Positions 25,317-33,996 of a stretch of DNA of 41,169 nucleotides are shown piece by piece. This DNA comes from JANQPX01 sp051010395 (GTDB lineage: Bacteria > Pseudomonadota > Alphaproteobacteria > Geminicoccales > Geminicoccaceae). Position numbers and translations under genes: made by a program. Each line of letters starts with the position of its first letter. The stretch's first letter is position 1. The stretch spans positions 1-41,169 of the forward strand of contig JBPCVQ010000012.1 of the NCBI GenBank assembly GCA_051010395.1, in the 5' to 3' direction. The notes under the pieces are model-generated. The model ran no database searches, was not told the origin of the DNA, and saw nothing but the letters and a program-made list of their open reading frames with translations.

Positions 25317-25478
25317 ATGATAATGAGAACAAAGGCGAGATGGTCAGTGGAGGCATTGTTGTATGATAGCGAGCCCTGCGCAAATCGCTCAGGCGTCCTG
25401 ATTGGCATGGCCGCCTGCGCCTTGAGCGGTGGCCTGATGGGCTTTATTGCTGGGTTTCTGGTCGGCCTCTGGTTCTGA
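25317..25478 (+). CDS. Possible small membrane protein (about 53 residues)
   Basis: The C-terminal half is a single strongly hydrophobic, glycine-rich helix (VLIGMAACALSGGLMGFIAG, then FLVGLWF at the very end). This is typical of small inner-membrane proteins. The start is uncertain: ATG 25317, ATG 25323 and GTG 25347 are all in frame and none has a clear ribosome-binding site. No family was recognised. It lies upstream of a larger membrane protein gene on the same strand, separated by about 200 bases. Confidence 0.38.
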   Translation: MIMRTKARWSVEALLYDSEPCANRSGVLIGMAACALSGGLMGFIAGFLVGLWF

Positions 25479-25684
25479 GGCGTCGACTCAGCTGAATCGA
25501 CACGACCTCTTTTTTTGAAAAAATAGCGCAAAACCGAAATGTTGGTGCGCCATCGACCGAATATATTGGTGCGTCCATGCACCAGGACGCCTATCCCAGG
25601 ATATCGGTCGAGCTTAACGTTTCGTTTACCTTGATCCGGCATACTTCGTCGATCCGTGCCTTTGATTCGGGACAGAGCGTCGAT

Positions 25685-26482
25685 ATGGCCACCGCATTCC
25701 CACGCTTTTCTTCGTTGAACGCCAATCATTTCCGCGATGTTCGCTTCACGCAGCGTATCGCGGCCCTTTGCGCTGAGCTCCAGGCATCGAAGGCACTGGT
25801 GGAACATCAATGCCTGTCGGCGATCGTGATGATTACGACGGTCGTCTACCTGCTTGCCAGGATCATCGATTCAGTTTGGGCATTGCCTTTCGTGCTGCCG
25901 GTCATCGCGATCGGGGCGGCCAGTCTGCAGCATGCTATCACCCTCTATCGGCACCATGTCCGGCGTGAGTTGCTGCCGGCCGTGTGCGAAGGGATCGGGC
26001 GGCTCCGACATACCGTCGGTGAAGCGCCGGACATTTCTTTGGGCCGCATGGTGCGTGCGGGGCTGCTTCCCCGGTTTCATGAAAGTGCAATCGATGATGC
26101 CGTCTTCGGAGACTATCGAAGTCACCGTTTCAGCCTGGCTATGGTCGACCTCTGGCAGGAGAGGGGACCCGTTCCCTTCGATCATGATGGTGGTGATCTC
26201 TTCCATGGTATCATCGTAGCCATTCGCTGGCCGGAGCGGCCGGACAACCTGCCCGCCGACGAACTTACGCCTCTCATCGATGGGGTACGACTGATCGGTT
26301 GTTCCTGGTTCGAAGGTTATCTGCTGCTCGTCATTCCCTGCCGGCAGAGCCCCTTTCGCCTTGGAGGTCTTTTTGCTCATCCGAATCAACTCGTCGCTGA
26401 GCTTTTCCGTGCCGCCGCCGTCGTGCAGATCCCGCACCGCCTGATCGATTTCCTCCGTGACGAACAAGAGCAGGTGATGTGA
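25685..26482 (+). CDS. DUF3137-like membrane protein
   Basis: About 265 residues. After a soluble start, two adjacent hydrophobic segments (about residues 48-80) form a membrane hairpin. The long C-terminal part resembles DUF3137: ELLPAVCEGIGRLRHT, then GRMVRAGLLPRFHES and FGDYRSHRFSLAMVDLWQE. The function of that family is unknown. ATG 25685 is preferred, with GGGACAG upstream; an earlier in-frame ATG at 25577 would add 36 residues that look non-coding. The IS630 remnant begins 174 bases downstream. Confidence 0.65.
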   Translation: MATAFPRFSSLNANHFRDVRFTQRIAALCAELQASKALVEHQCLSAIVMITTVVYLLARIIDSVWALPFVLPVIAIGAASLQHAITLYRHHVRRELLPAVCEGIGRLRHTVGEAPDISLGRMVRAGLLPRFHESAIDDAVFGDYRSHRFSLAMVDLWQERGPVPFDHDGGDLFHGIIVAIRWPERPDNLPADELTPLIDGVRLIGCSWFEGYLLLVIPCRQSPFRLGGLFAHPNQLVAELFRAAAVVQIPHRLIDFLRDEQEQVM

Positions 26483-26656
26483 CCACCTCATTTGGTTCCC
26501 GCCACATGAGAGAAAGGGACCTGGACTCTGGAGGGTAGCGGACCCAATCGGTGCTCTTTCGGGAGGCTGCGTTGTCGTCCAGGGGCTGGATGAAGACTCA
26601 GTTAGGAATGGTATCGGGATCATGCCGACAAAGGGGCGCATACCGTCGAATTTCCT

Positions 26657-27572
26657 AGAGCGTTTTTTAACCATATGGAATTGCGAGGGATTTCATTTTT
26701 GGCGATAGTCTGATTGAAGATATGGGCTGGTTGAGGAGGCCAGCCTGTCTGGCGAAATCTCTTTTGATGGATCTGCGAGAACGACTGCTATCGGCTGTAG
26801 AAGGTGGGATGTCGCGCCGGTCGGCGGCGAGGCTTTTCAGCTTAGCGCCTTCGGCCACGATCAAATGGGATAACCAAAAGCGACGTACCGGCAGCGTTGG
26901 ACCACGCGCTTGAGGCGGAGACTATCGTTCCCATCACCTTGAACCCCACGGTGATGAGATCGTGTCCTTGGGTGATGACACTGACCTCTCGCTCGCCGCG
27001 TTGGTCGACTATGTCTGGCAAACCCATGGCCTGAAGGTGGCGCCCAGCACCATCCGGCGTCTGCTCGACCGTCACGACATGACCTACAAAAAACCGCACA
27101 CGCCGCCGAACAGCAACGGCCTGATGTCCTGTGCGGACGGCAAGCCTGGTTCGAGGCCCAGATCGCCATCGGCGCGTTCAGGCTGGAGGGCATGACCGCG
27201 CCGATGATCCTCGACGGCGCGATGCACGGCGCGGCTTTCCTCGCCTATGTCGAACAGGTCCTGGCGCCAACGCTCTCAGCCGGCGATATCGTCATGATGG
27301 ACAACCTGCCCGCACACAAGCCAATCGCCGTCCACCAGGCGATCGAGCGCACCGGGGCAGAGCTTCGCTTCCTGCCGCCCTACAGCCCAGACTTCAATCT
27401 GATCGAAATGGCCTTCTCCAAATTCAAAGCCTTCCTCAAAAAGACCGCAGCACGAACCGTTGATGATCTCTGGAACGCTATCGCCGAAGCCATCGAACTG
27501 TTCACGCCGACAGAATGCGAAAACTACTTTGCTGCTCATGCATATGACCGTCAATGATCGAAAAAAAACTCT
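26657..27572 (+). mobile_element. Decayed IS630-family insertion sequence
   Basis: The segment bearing the broken transposase is bounded by similar inverted ends. AGAGCGTTTTTTAACCA (26657-26673) resembles the minus strand of 27555-27572 (AGAGTTTTTTTTCGATCA). A TA, the usual IS630 target, abuts the left end, but none is clear at the right. The boundaries are approximate. The element lies between the DUF3137-like gene and the sugar ABC operon. Confidence 0.5.
26767..27557 (+). pseudogene. IS630-family transposase, frameshifted and internally deleted
   Basis: Three frames must be joined to rebuild the protein. The first piece is the helix-turn-helix (MDLRERLLSAVEGGMSRRSA, followed by ARLFSLAPS). 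The second runs LSLAALVDYVWQTHGLKVAP to DRHDMTYKKPHT. The third starts in the RQAWFEAQ region and ends with a DDE half: MMDNLPAHK, then RFLPPYSPDFNLIEMAFSKF. Compared with intact relatives, the block holding the first catalytic aspartate (the FIDET region) is missing after RQAWFEAQ. The second Asp and the Glu remain. With that deletion the protein cannot be active, and the frameshifts are not plausible programmed ones. Confidence 0.85.
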
Positions 27573-27625
27573 GGTTTCCAAGGTGAAGTGCGACTAACGC
27601 CAAATCCATCCTGCTGGGATCCAGC

Positions 27626-28405
27626 CTAGATGTCGGCGCCGACCATAAGCTTGACGATTTCGTCGTGATCGGTGTCGTCGATCCGGCGTTCGCCGACGGC
27701 CCGGCCGCGGCGCAGCACCAGGATCCTGTCGGACACGGCGAAGATGTCCTGGAGATTGTGAGAGATGAAGATGACACCGACCTGCTGCGTCTTCAGGCGT
27801 TCGATCAGTTCACGCACTTTCCGTTGCTCCGGCACACCGAGTGCCGCCGTCGGCTCGTCCATGATCAGCACCTCGGCCTGCCAGTAGATCGCCCGACCGA
27901 TTGCCACTGCTTGACGCTGACCGCCGGAAAGGGTGCGCACCGGTCGTGTCAGCTTGCCCGGCGGGATTTCAATCTCGAGCGTCTGCAGCACATCGTGCGC
28001 GGCAGCGCGCATCTGCCGCCGGTCGATCGCCGGCAGCAGGCCGAGAAACCGGCGGGCGGGCTCCCGACCTAGGAAGACATTGGCGCCGACGTCGAGATTG
28101 TCGGCGAGTGCCAGGTCCTGATAGATGGTCTCGATGCCGAGCCTGCGGGCTTCGCGTGGATTGGCCATCGAAACGGGCCCATCTTTATAGAAAACCTCGC
28201 CTTCGTCCGGCTGATGGACGCCCGAGATGCATTTGATCAGCGTCGATTTGCCCGCGCCGTTATCGCCGGCCAAGGCCAGCACCTCGCCGGCACCAAGATC
28301 GAAGCTCACTCCTTGCAACGCCTGCACGCCGCCAAAACGTTTGGATATGCCGCGAACCGATAGAATGGGAGGCAGCGGTTCGGCGCCTCGCCGATTAATC
28401 GACAT
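27626..28405 (-). CDS. CUT2 sugar ABC transporter ATP-binding protein (single-domain, FrcA-like)
   Basis: Powers sugar uptake at the inner membrane. The 259-residue protein has one intact ATPase domain: Walker A GDNGAGKST (47-55), Q-loop Q96, signature LSGGQ (159-163), Walker B IMDEP with Glu184, and a SHNL switch near 216. Most CUT2 systems use a duplicated ATPase of about 500 residues (RbsA type). This half-size form is like fructose importer FrcA and would work as a homodimer. Its ATG overlaps the permease stop by 11 bases, so they are coupled. Confidence 0.92.
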   Translation of the reverse strand: MSINRRGAEPLPPILSVRGISKRFGGVQALQGVSFDLGAGEVLALAGDNGAGKSTLIKCISGVHQPDEGEVFYKDGPVSMANPREARRLGIETIYQDLALADNLDVGANVFLGREPARRFLGLLPAIDRRQMRAAAHDVLQTLEIEIPPGKLTRPVRTLSGGQRQAVAIGRAIYWQAEVLIMDEPTAALGVPEQRKVRELIERLKTQQVGVIFISHNLQDIFAVSDRILVLRRGRAVGERRIDDTDHDEIVKLMVGADI

Positions 28406-29435
28406 CTTGGGCCTCGCCGCGCAGACGGCTCTGGGACTGATCGACCAGCACCGAGACGATGATCACCACGCCGACAGCGACGAACTGCCAGAAGGGTTCG
28501 ACGTTCACGAATACCAGGCCGTATTGAATGACCGCGATGATCAGCGCACCGATCACTGTACCGATGATGGTGCCGGAACCGCCGAAAAGGCTTGCGCCGC
28601 CGATAACCACCGCCGCGATCGAATCCAGCAGCATCGGTTCGCCTGCCTGGGCGGCGCCCGCCGAAAACCGCGAGGTGTAGATCATGCCGGCGAGACCGGC
28701 GCAGCCGGCGGCGATCAGATAGATCATCATGGTGTGGCGTCGGACATTGATGCCAGAACGGATAGCCGCCATGCGGTTGCCACCTATGGCGTAGGTGTAT
28801 TGGCCGAAGCGGGTCTGCGACAGCACGTAATGCAGCGCGATGACGGTCGCAATCGTTATAATGACCGGGATCGGTATGCCGAGGAGCTTGCCGTTACCCA
28901 TCTCAAACAGCCAGGGATTGTTGACGGGCACCGTGGTGCCGCCTGCGGTCAAGAAGCCCGTGCCGCGCGCGACACCGTACATGCCGAGCGTGCCGATGAA
29001 CGCCGGCACCCTGAGATGCGCGATCAGCCAGCCATTGATCAGCCCGGGGATCAGCGCAATCAGAAAGGCGGCACAGATGCCGATGCCAAGGGAAAGTCCG
29101 GGAGGCAGTCCTGCTGCCTCCTGCATGACACGCGCCATGATCACGGCGGCAAGACCCATGACGAATCCGACGGAAAGATCGATTCCGCCCGAGATGATCA
29201 CAAAGGTCTGACCGAGCCCGAGAAGGAGTGGTGCCGCCGCGAACAAGGCGATGCTCTGGATGTTGAAGCCATTCAGGAGAAACGAGATGCCGTAAACCGC
29301 GCGCGCCCAGCTTTCGAAAAAGACCAAAAGCACCGCCAGAAACAGCCAGGGCCAGGCCACCGTCAGGAACCGCAGCAGCGGATGCTCATCCTCTGGCGCT
29401 GGTGCTGCCGGATCGTTGATTTCTGACTTTGCCAT
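28395..29435 (-). CDS. CUT2 sugar ABC transporter permease (RbsC/FrcC-like)
   Basis: An inner-membrane channel subunit of about 346 residues with some ten hydrophobic segments. It carries the CUT2 hallmarks LGLGQTFVIISGGIDLSVG, RTRFG-type loops (SQTRFGQYTYAIGGNRMAA), and ASLFGGSGTIIGTVIGALII. The start is uncertain: ATG 29435, 29465 and 29483 are all in frame without a clear ribosome-binding site. The shortest is used because the added residues are not family-like. Downstream it overlaps the ATPase gene. Upstream, the receptor gene lies 646 bases away beyond a repeat copy. Confidence 0.9.
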   Translation of the reverse strand: MAKSEINDPAAPAPEDEHPLLRFLTVAWPWLFLAVLLVFFESWARAVYGISFLLNGFNIQSIALFAAAPLLLGLGQTFVIISGGIDLSVGFVMGLAAVIMARVMQEAAGLPPGLSLGIGICAAFLIALIPGLINGWLIAHLRVPAFIGTLGMYGVARGTGFLTAGGTTVPVNNPWLFEMGNGKLLGIPIPVIITIATVIALHYVLSQTRFGQYTYAIGGNRMAAIRSGINVRRHTMMIYLIAAGCAGLAGMIYTSRFSAGAAQAGEPMLLDSIAAVVIGGASLFGGSGTIIGTVIGALIIAVIQYGLVFVNVEPFWQFVAVGVVIIVSVLVDQSQSRLRGEAQDVD

Positions 29436-30081
29436 GGTTTCGTCGATCGTCACGTCAGGCCGCATCGGCCTGAAGCCCGGCATGATCCGGTGTCGGTTAA
29501 AAAACCGAGTGTTCTTCGTGGGGCTAAGGCCAGGCTGGCAACGAACGTCATCATCATACCTTAACTTCTTACCGCTATGCTGGCCTCGTTTCTCTTGTCC
29601 ATGCGATCCCGGGAATCCGTGCTCGCCCATGTCTTCACTGCGGGTGGGCGGATTCCCAGGATCGCATGGACCAGGGCGTCAGTGTCGGTGAAAAAGCTTG
29701 AGGAAGGGTTAATGCCGGGAATGAAAACCCTTTGGCTCAAGTGACATGACAACGCTTCTTGGGACCTGCTGGTGCCGGTTCGCATTCCCTCGGCTTCGAA
29801 GAAGGTGTTTGACCTCGGAGTGACATCCCCGTGCCATGACGGCGTTCTCACTTGGAGATGACCAAACGGAGCAGCTGAAAAGGGTGAGCTGCGCCTGCCT
29901 CGCATTCCTGAACGCAGTGGCCGAATGGTCGAACAAGGAATGGAAGGAGCCCCATCTCCGAGCCGCCACAATGTTCCCGATGGGCGACCACCGACAGCGG
30001 CCGGCTCGACGTCGTTCCGTGCCCGAAGGGGCAGGGGAGGCGGTTCGCTCGCCTCGTCCTGCCTCATCGACATGGCTGTCA
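29436..30081. other. Long gap inside the sugar ABC gene set
   Basis: This 646-base stretch separates the receptor gene from the permease gene of the same strand, where operons of this type usually have short gaps. It holds repeat copy C (29596-29673). Nothing else in it looks coding. The rest may be a decayed insertion. Confidence 0.5.
29596..29673. repeat. Dispersed palindromic repeat, copy C (two arms)
   Basis: The left arm 29596-29619 (TGTCCATGCGATCCCGGGAA) and right arm 29649-29673 (GGATTCCCAGGATCGCATGG core) are inverted copies around a 29-base loop that itself contains GCCCA/TGGGC. The right arm is identical to copy B. GTTAA follows 35 bases later, and a TTAAC-containing stretch precedes the left arm in inverted sense, suggesting a larger symmetric unit. 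Confidence 0.78.
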
Positions 30082-31068
30082 TCAATCCGAGTAGACGAAC
30101 TTCTGGATCGCTGGGTCATCGATGTTGGAGGCGTCCATCACCGTGAAACCTGTGCCGATGGCGATCGGTATGGATTGATCGGTCAGGGCACCATAAGCGG
30201 TCACCACGCCGTAATAACCGATCTCGGCCGGATGCTGGGCGATCGCCATGTCGATCAGCCCGGACTTGATGTCGTCGACGATGCGCTGCGGCGCGTCGAA
30301 CGCCACCACCTTGATCTCGCCGGTCTTGCCGATCGCCTTCACGCCGTCGGCAGCACCGATCGCCGAGAACAGGTTCGCGCCGAATACGCCGACCAGATCC
30401 GGATTTCTCGCAACGACCGCTTGAAGCTGCGAGGCTGCCTTGTTGGCGTCATCGTCGTTGAACTGCGTCTCCAGCACTTCGATGCCAGGATAATCAGCCA
30501 TCGCCGCGATGAACCCTTCTTCACGCTGGTCGGTGGTGGAGATCCCGGGCTTCACGTTGGAGACGTAGACCTTGCCGCTCTCACCGACCGCCTTGGCCAG
30601 CGCATGTCCCGCCATCTGGCCACCGAGCACATTGTCGGAGGCAATGTAGGAGAGTGGGAAATCACCTTCTCCTCGGCCGTCCTGATACTGGCCGTCATCG
30701 ATGAAGGTATCGACCGTGATCACCTTGATTCCGGCGTCGATCGCCTGCTTCAGGGGGGCTATCAGCTGCTGCTTGTCGGTGGGTGCAATCAGGATTGCAT
30801 CCGGCTGGCGGGCGATCACCGCATTCAGCACCGGGACCTGCACCGTCGGGTTGAAGTCAGGACCGCCCTGAAACAAGAGTTCGACGCCGAGCGCGTCGGC
30901 CGCATGCTCAGCACCTTTTCTCATGGTGATGTAGAATGCATCGGTGGTCAGGCCCGGGATGAGCGCGATGGTTTTCCTATCCTGAGCTCCGGCCTCTTGT
31001 CCCGGCGTCATGCCCAGCATGACGCCAAGCGCGAATGATCCGAGCAGCAGGCGTCGCGTGATTGTCAT
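30082..31068 (-). CDS. CUT2 sugar ABC transporter substrate-binding protein (RbsB-like)
   Basis: A periplasmic receptor of 328 residues. The signal (MTITRRLLLGSFALGVMLG, cut after AGAQ) contains a twin arginine, so Tat export is possible. The mature part follows the Peripla_BP_4 plan: KTIALIPGLTTDAFYITMRK, DAILIAPTD, VITVDTFIDDG, VFGANLFSAIGAADGVKAIG and IAQHPAEIGYYGV. The ligand is a monosaccharide or related polyol and cannot be named. It is the first gene of the transporter set and lies close to acid-sugar enzyme genes. Confidence 0.92.
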   Translation of the reverse strand: MTITRRLLLGSFALGVMLGMTPGQEAGAQDRKTIALIPGLTTDAFYITMRKGAEHAADALGVELLFQGGPDFNPTVQVPVLNAVIARQPDAILIAPTDKQQLIAPLKQAIDAGIKVITVDTFIDDGQYQDGRGEGDFPLSYIASDNVLGGQMAGHALAKAVGESGKVYVSNVKPGISTTDQREEGFIAAMADYPGIEVLETQFNDDDANKAASQLQAVVARNPDLVGVFGANLFSAIGAADGVKAIGKTGEIKVVAFDAPQRIVDDIKSGLIDMAIAQHPAEIGYYGVVTAYGALTDQSIPIAIGTGFTVMDASNIDDPAIQKFVYSD

Positions 31069-31242
31069 GAGTCAATCCTCCCCATTTTTTGATCCGCTGA
31101 CGTCGCCAAAGGGGGCTAATCAGTCTGTTGTTTGAAGGTTGACGCTATCATCGGCTGAGCGGGATCACAAGATAAGCAAATCCGGAACCTCCTGCAGGCA
31201 CCGGCTGGCGCCATCAGTCATCTCGAGCGCCGGATGCCGCCT

Positions 31243-31758
31243 TCAGTCAATCCGGGTGCCGGCCGGCATATTTTCCATCAGGATGTGCTCCATCTCGATG
31301 CCATCGGCGACCGGCCAGGTCGCGGGTTTCACCCGCCGATAACCGAGCGCCTCATAGAACCCCACGGCATTCAGACTTGCCCAAAGCATGAGGCGGGACC
31401 GTCCTGCCGCGTGGGCTGAACGCTCGACCGCCGTCATCAGATTGCGGCCGATGCCCAGCCGCGCATGGGCGGGGTCGACGAAGACATAGCGTGCCCAGGC
31501 GCAATCCGGCTCGCGGCTGTCCTTGGTCCAACCGGCGACGCCGATGAGGCTGTCATTCTTCACGGCTACAAAAAACGAGCCGCTTTTGAGCAGGGTGTGC
31601 CGGACCTGAACGCCTATCCGCGCCCAGGCCCGGCAGGCTTCCTCGCCATAGGCGGCGACGCCGAATGCCATGATCGAGCGTGTTTGGAGGTCAGCGATGG
31701 CATCAAGATCCCTGTGGCTCGCAGGGCGGATAACGAGTGTTCCAGCCAGATTGGACAT
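31243..31758 (-). CDS. GNAT-family N-acetyltransferase
   Basis: A 171-residue GCN5-related acetyltransferase that would transfer acetyl from acetyl-CoA to an amine. It starts TLVIRPASHRDLDAIADLQ, has the acetyl-CoA loop VDPAHARLGIGRNLM (R/Q-x-x-G-x-G form) and ends with the family pattern NAVGFYEALGYRRV. The substrate is unknown. It lies 174 bases upstream of the sugar receptor gene on the same strand; a link with sugar uptake is not supported by sequence. Confidence 0.88.
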   Translation of the reverse strand: MSNLAGTLVIRPASHRDLDAIADLQTRSIMAFGVAAYGEEACRAWARIGVQVRHTLLKSGSFFVAVKNDSLIGVAGWTKDSREPDCAWARYVFVDPAHARLGIGRNLMTAVERSAHAAGRSRLMLWASLNAVGFYEALGYRRVKPATWPVADGIEMEHILMENMPAGTRID

Positions 31759-31818
31759 CGGTGATCTCGCTCATGGCGATTATACGCTCGGCGGACCTCC
31801 GTCACCTTCCGCCAGGCT

Positions 31819-32289
31819 CTATTCGAACGCGACATCGCGAAATTCAAAAGGAGGCACGTCCTTTTTGTCCAGCTTACCTTTGACCTCGATGATCGCTGCA
31901 CTCGTCGCCCGATTGGAGATGTTCTCGAACGTCAGACGGCCGCGCATCGGGACATCGGGTGGAAGGCTGGTCTGCACATATTTCGTCGATTCGCGTCCGC
32001 CGAAGTCGATCAATGTCGCGATGTAGGTGTTGCCCTGATTATCGATCAGTCTGGATGACTTTTTCCCTGAGCCGGCGTAGACATAAACCTCCTTGGTCGT
32101 CTCGGCTGTCTGGACCAGAAAATCGCAGCTCAAAACCCGGTTGTTGATGGCGCAGCTTTCAAGGACTAGGCCTGTGCCGTTGATTACTTCGCTCTTTTGA
32201 ATATCATCTTCGATAGCCTCATTTAGCCGGGCATCGCTGTTGGCATCCATGACGCCGCGCATAAACTCGATGCGATCGCGCGTTGACAT
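31819..32289 (-). CDS. Conserved-looking hypothetical protein (156 residues)
   Basis: An alpha-helical acidic start (about residues 1-40) is followed by a likely beta-sandwich: LVLESCAINNRVLSCDFLVQ, then NTYIATLIDFGG and MRGRLTFENIS. The second part recalls extracellular immunoglobulin-like domains such as DUF4352, but no signal peptide is present. ATG 32289 is chosen because GAGGA lies 8 bases upstream; the frame is open to a TTG at 32307. It follows the small secreted protein gene after 33 bases, so the two probably share a transcript. Function unknown. Confidence 0.7.
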   Translation of the reverse strand: MSTRDRIEFMRGVMDANSDARLNEAIEDDIQKSEVINGTGLVLESCAINNRVLSCDFLVQTAETTKEVYVYAGSGKKSSRLIDNQGNTYIATLIDFGGRESTKYVQTSLPPDVPMRGRLTFENISNRATSAAIIEVKGKLDKKDVPPFEFRDVAFE

Positions 32290-32322
32290 GGTGTCGTCCT
32301 CGTTCAACGCCTCGCAAAAAAA

Positions 32323-32583
32323 CTACAGCTTGCTTTGCCACCGGATCAGACCATCCGGATCGTCGGCATCGGCGCCAAGCGCCCTTTGCGCATCGGCCAC
32401 CCGATAATCGCCCTCGGCCTGAACAAGCCTGGAAAGCAGGCCGCCGACTTCGGCCTTGATCTCGGTCTCAGCCGATTGTTCCACCGGGGCGTCCGGGCGG
32501 AAGGGCGCACAATCGACGGCAAGGGCTGCAGCCGGCATGAGAAAGGCGAAAAAAGGCGATGCCAGTAGGGCAGCTCTCTGCAT
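32323..32583 (-). CDS. Small secreted hypothetical protein (86 residues)
   Basis: A clear signal peptide (MQRAALLASPFFAFLMPAAA, cut near ALAVDC) precedes a short, acidic, mostly helical mature part (EIKAEVGGLLSRLVQAEGDY, ending DGLIRWQSKL). A single cysteine follows the cleavage site but without a lipobox. GGAATTT serves as a weak ribosome-binding site for ATG 32583. It precedes another unknown gene by 33 bases. No domain was recognised. Confidence 0.65.
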   Translation of the reverse strand: MQRAALLASPFFAFLMPAAALAVDCAPFRPDAPVEQSAETEIKAEVGGLLSRLVQAEGDYRVADAQRALGADADDPDGLIRWQSKL

Positions 32584-32727
32584 GATCAAATTCCAAATCA
32601 ATGGTTGTCTATCGAGCGCTATCTGCCTTGGATTGCGCTGGAAATGCAACTGGAAGAACCGGCTGTACCTTTCGCCTTCAAGGAGAGCTGGTGGCCGTTG
32701 GTGCGGGAAGGTTGCGAAGGACCACTG

Positions 32728-33909
32728 TCATGCAAATACGTGCTGATCCGTCCTGTTCTTCTCGATCCATTCCCAGTCATAGTCGACGCCCAGGCCTGGC
32801 CCGGTCGGCACCGGAAAACAGCCATCGGCGCCGATGTCCTCGAGAAGATCACTATAGCCGCACGCATAGACCGGCGGCATGGCGTTCGGCATGCCGGGGC
32901 CGACCAGGGCCTGCTCGTACATGTGCGTGTTGCGGATCGCGGCGATGCAGTGTCGGTGCGCCGGGCTGGAGGCATGCATCTGCACATCGAGACCCATGGC
33001 CTCGCAAAGATGCGCGATCTTCATCGCGCCGGTGATGCCCATGTCATATTCCGGATCAGCATGGATCATGTCACAGCCGCCGGCCACCAGAAAACTCGCT
33101 TTTTGCTCCAGGCCGCGCACATGCTCGGTGATCAAAAGCGGTGTCTTCAGCTTTTCGCGCAGGCGCGCATGGGCGAACGCTGACACGCTGGCATCCCGAT
33201 AGGGGTCCTCGTACCAGAAGAAACCGGCATCGTCGCAGGCGCGGCCAACTTCCAGCGCGTCCATATAGGTGCGAAGCTGGCAGGCCGGATCGAGCATCAG
33301 GCGAAACCGATCGCCTACGCGGTCACGAACCGCTTCGATGTTCTTGATTTCCCTGGTGACATCACCGTTCAGCCATCCATGAATCTTAAAGCCGACATAG
33401 CCAAGCTCTTTGCAGTACTGGGCAAAATCCGCGAAAGCGTCTGGCGTATCGAGGCCGCCTCGATCCTCCTGGCCGTGATAGGTGCTGGCATAGGCTGGCA
33501 GGCGCCAGCGAAATCCGCCTAGGAGTTTCGCGATCGGCGTTCCATATTTCTTGCCGGCGAGGTCCCAAAGCGCGATGTCGATCGGACCGTAGCCCATACG
33601 GTCGTAAGCTCGAAGTTCGCGCTTGAGGTCATCATAGATCACCTCCCGCTCCTCGGGATCGCGCCCGATCAGATGGGGGGCGAGCATCAGGCTCTGGCCA
33701 AGTGATGCCTGGGTGCCGACCCAATGGGTGACATAGGCGCCCTCCAGCCCATCATCGGTGCGGATACGTAGGGCATAGCGGGCGATCCTCGCCTTCGATC
33801 CTTTCACATATTGCACATTCCCAACCCCAGTCGCCCCATGGCTCGGGACGCCGAGATCGTTGACTTGGTAGGTGAAGGGGGTGATTTCGACGCGATCGAT
33901 CTTGGTCAT
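32728..33909 (-). CDS. Mandelate racemase/muconate lactonizing-family enzyme (acid-sugar dehydratase candidate)
   Basis: A member of the enolase superfamily with 393 residues. All catalytic parts of the mandelate racemase group are visible: a K175-x-H177 motif (GFKIHGW), metal ligands D207 (MLDPAC), E234 (WYEDP) and E262 (ITEHV), and an Asp-His dyad D285 and H312 with the same 27-residue spacing as in mandelate racemase. Such enzymes remove a proton next to a carboxylate, usually to dehydrate a sugar acid. KxH rather than KxK is used by only some dehydratases. The nearby aldo/keto reductase and sugar importer favour a sugar-acid pathway. Confidence 0.88.
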   Translation of the reverse strand: MTKIDRVEITPFTYQVNDLGVPSHGATGVGNVQYVKGSKARIARYALRIRTDDGLEGAYVTHWVGTQASLGQSLMLAPHLIGRDPEEREVIYDDLKRELRAYDRMGYGPIDIALWDLAGKKYGTPIAKLLGGFRWRLPAYASTYHGQEDRGGLDTPDAFADFAQYCKELGYVGFKIHGWLNGDVTREIKNIEAVRDRVGDRFRLMLDPACQLRTYMDALEVGRACDDAGFFWYEDPYRDASVSAFAHARLREKLKTPLLITEHVRGLEQKASFLVAGGCDMIHADPEYDMGITGAMKIAHLCEAMGLDVQMHASSPAHRHCIAAIRNTHMYEQALVGPGMPNAMPPVYACGYSDLLEDIGADGCFPVPTGPGLGVDYDWEWIEKNRTDQHVFA

Positions 33910-33996
33910 AATGCGATCTCCAGGCGTTTTTTATTTGTTGACTTGATAGGGCAGGGACGAAGGAACATCGTCGTCCACTGTGGGCCGGCAGCGGTT

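Noticed and set aside
26722..27557. Programmed frameshifting in the IS630 transposase
   Set aside because: Two frame changes plus loss of the first catalytic aspartate block mean decay rather than recoding.
28227..29426. 400-codon open frame on the plus strand
   Set aside because: It is antisense to the sugar ABC ATPase and permease genes; the translation is rich in His/Asp/Arg with no family, a GC-rich shadow.
29836..31038. 400-codon open frame on the plus strand
   Set aside because: It mirrors the well-supported sugar receptor gene on the minus strand and shows no domain.
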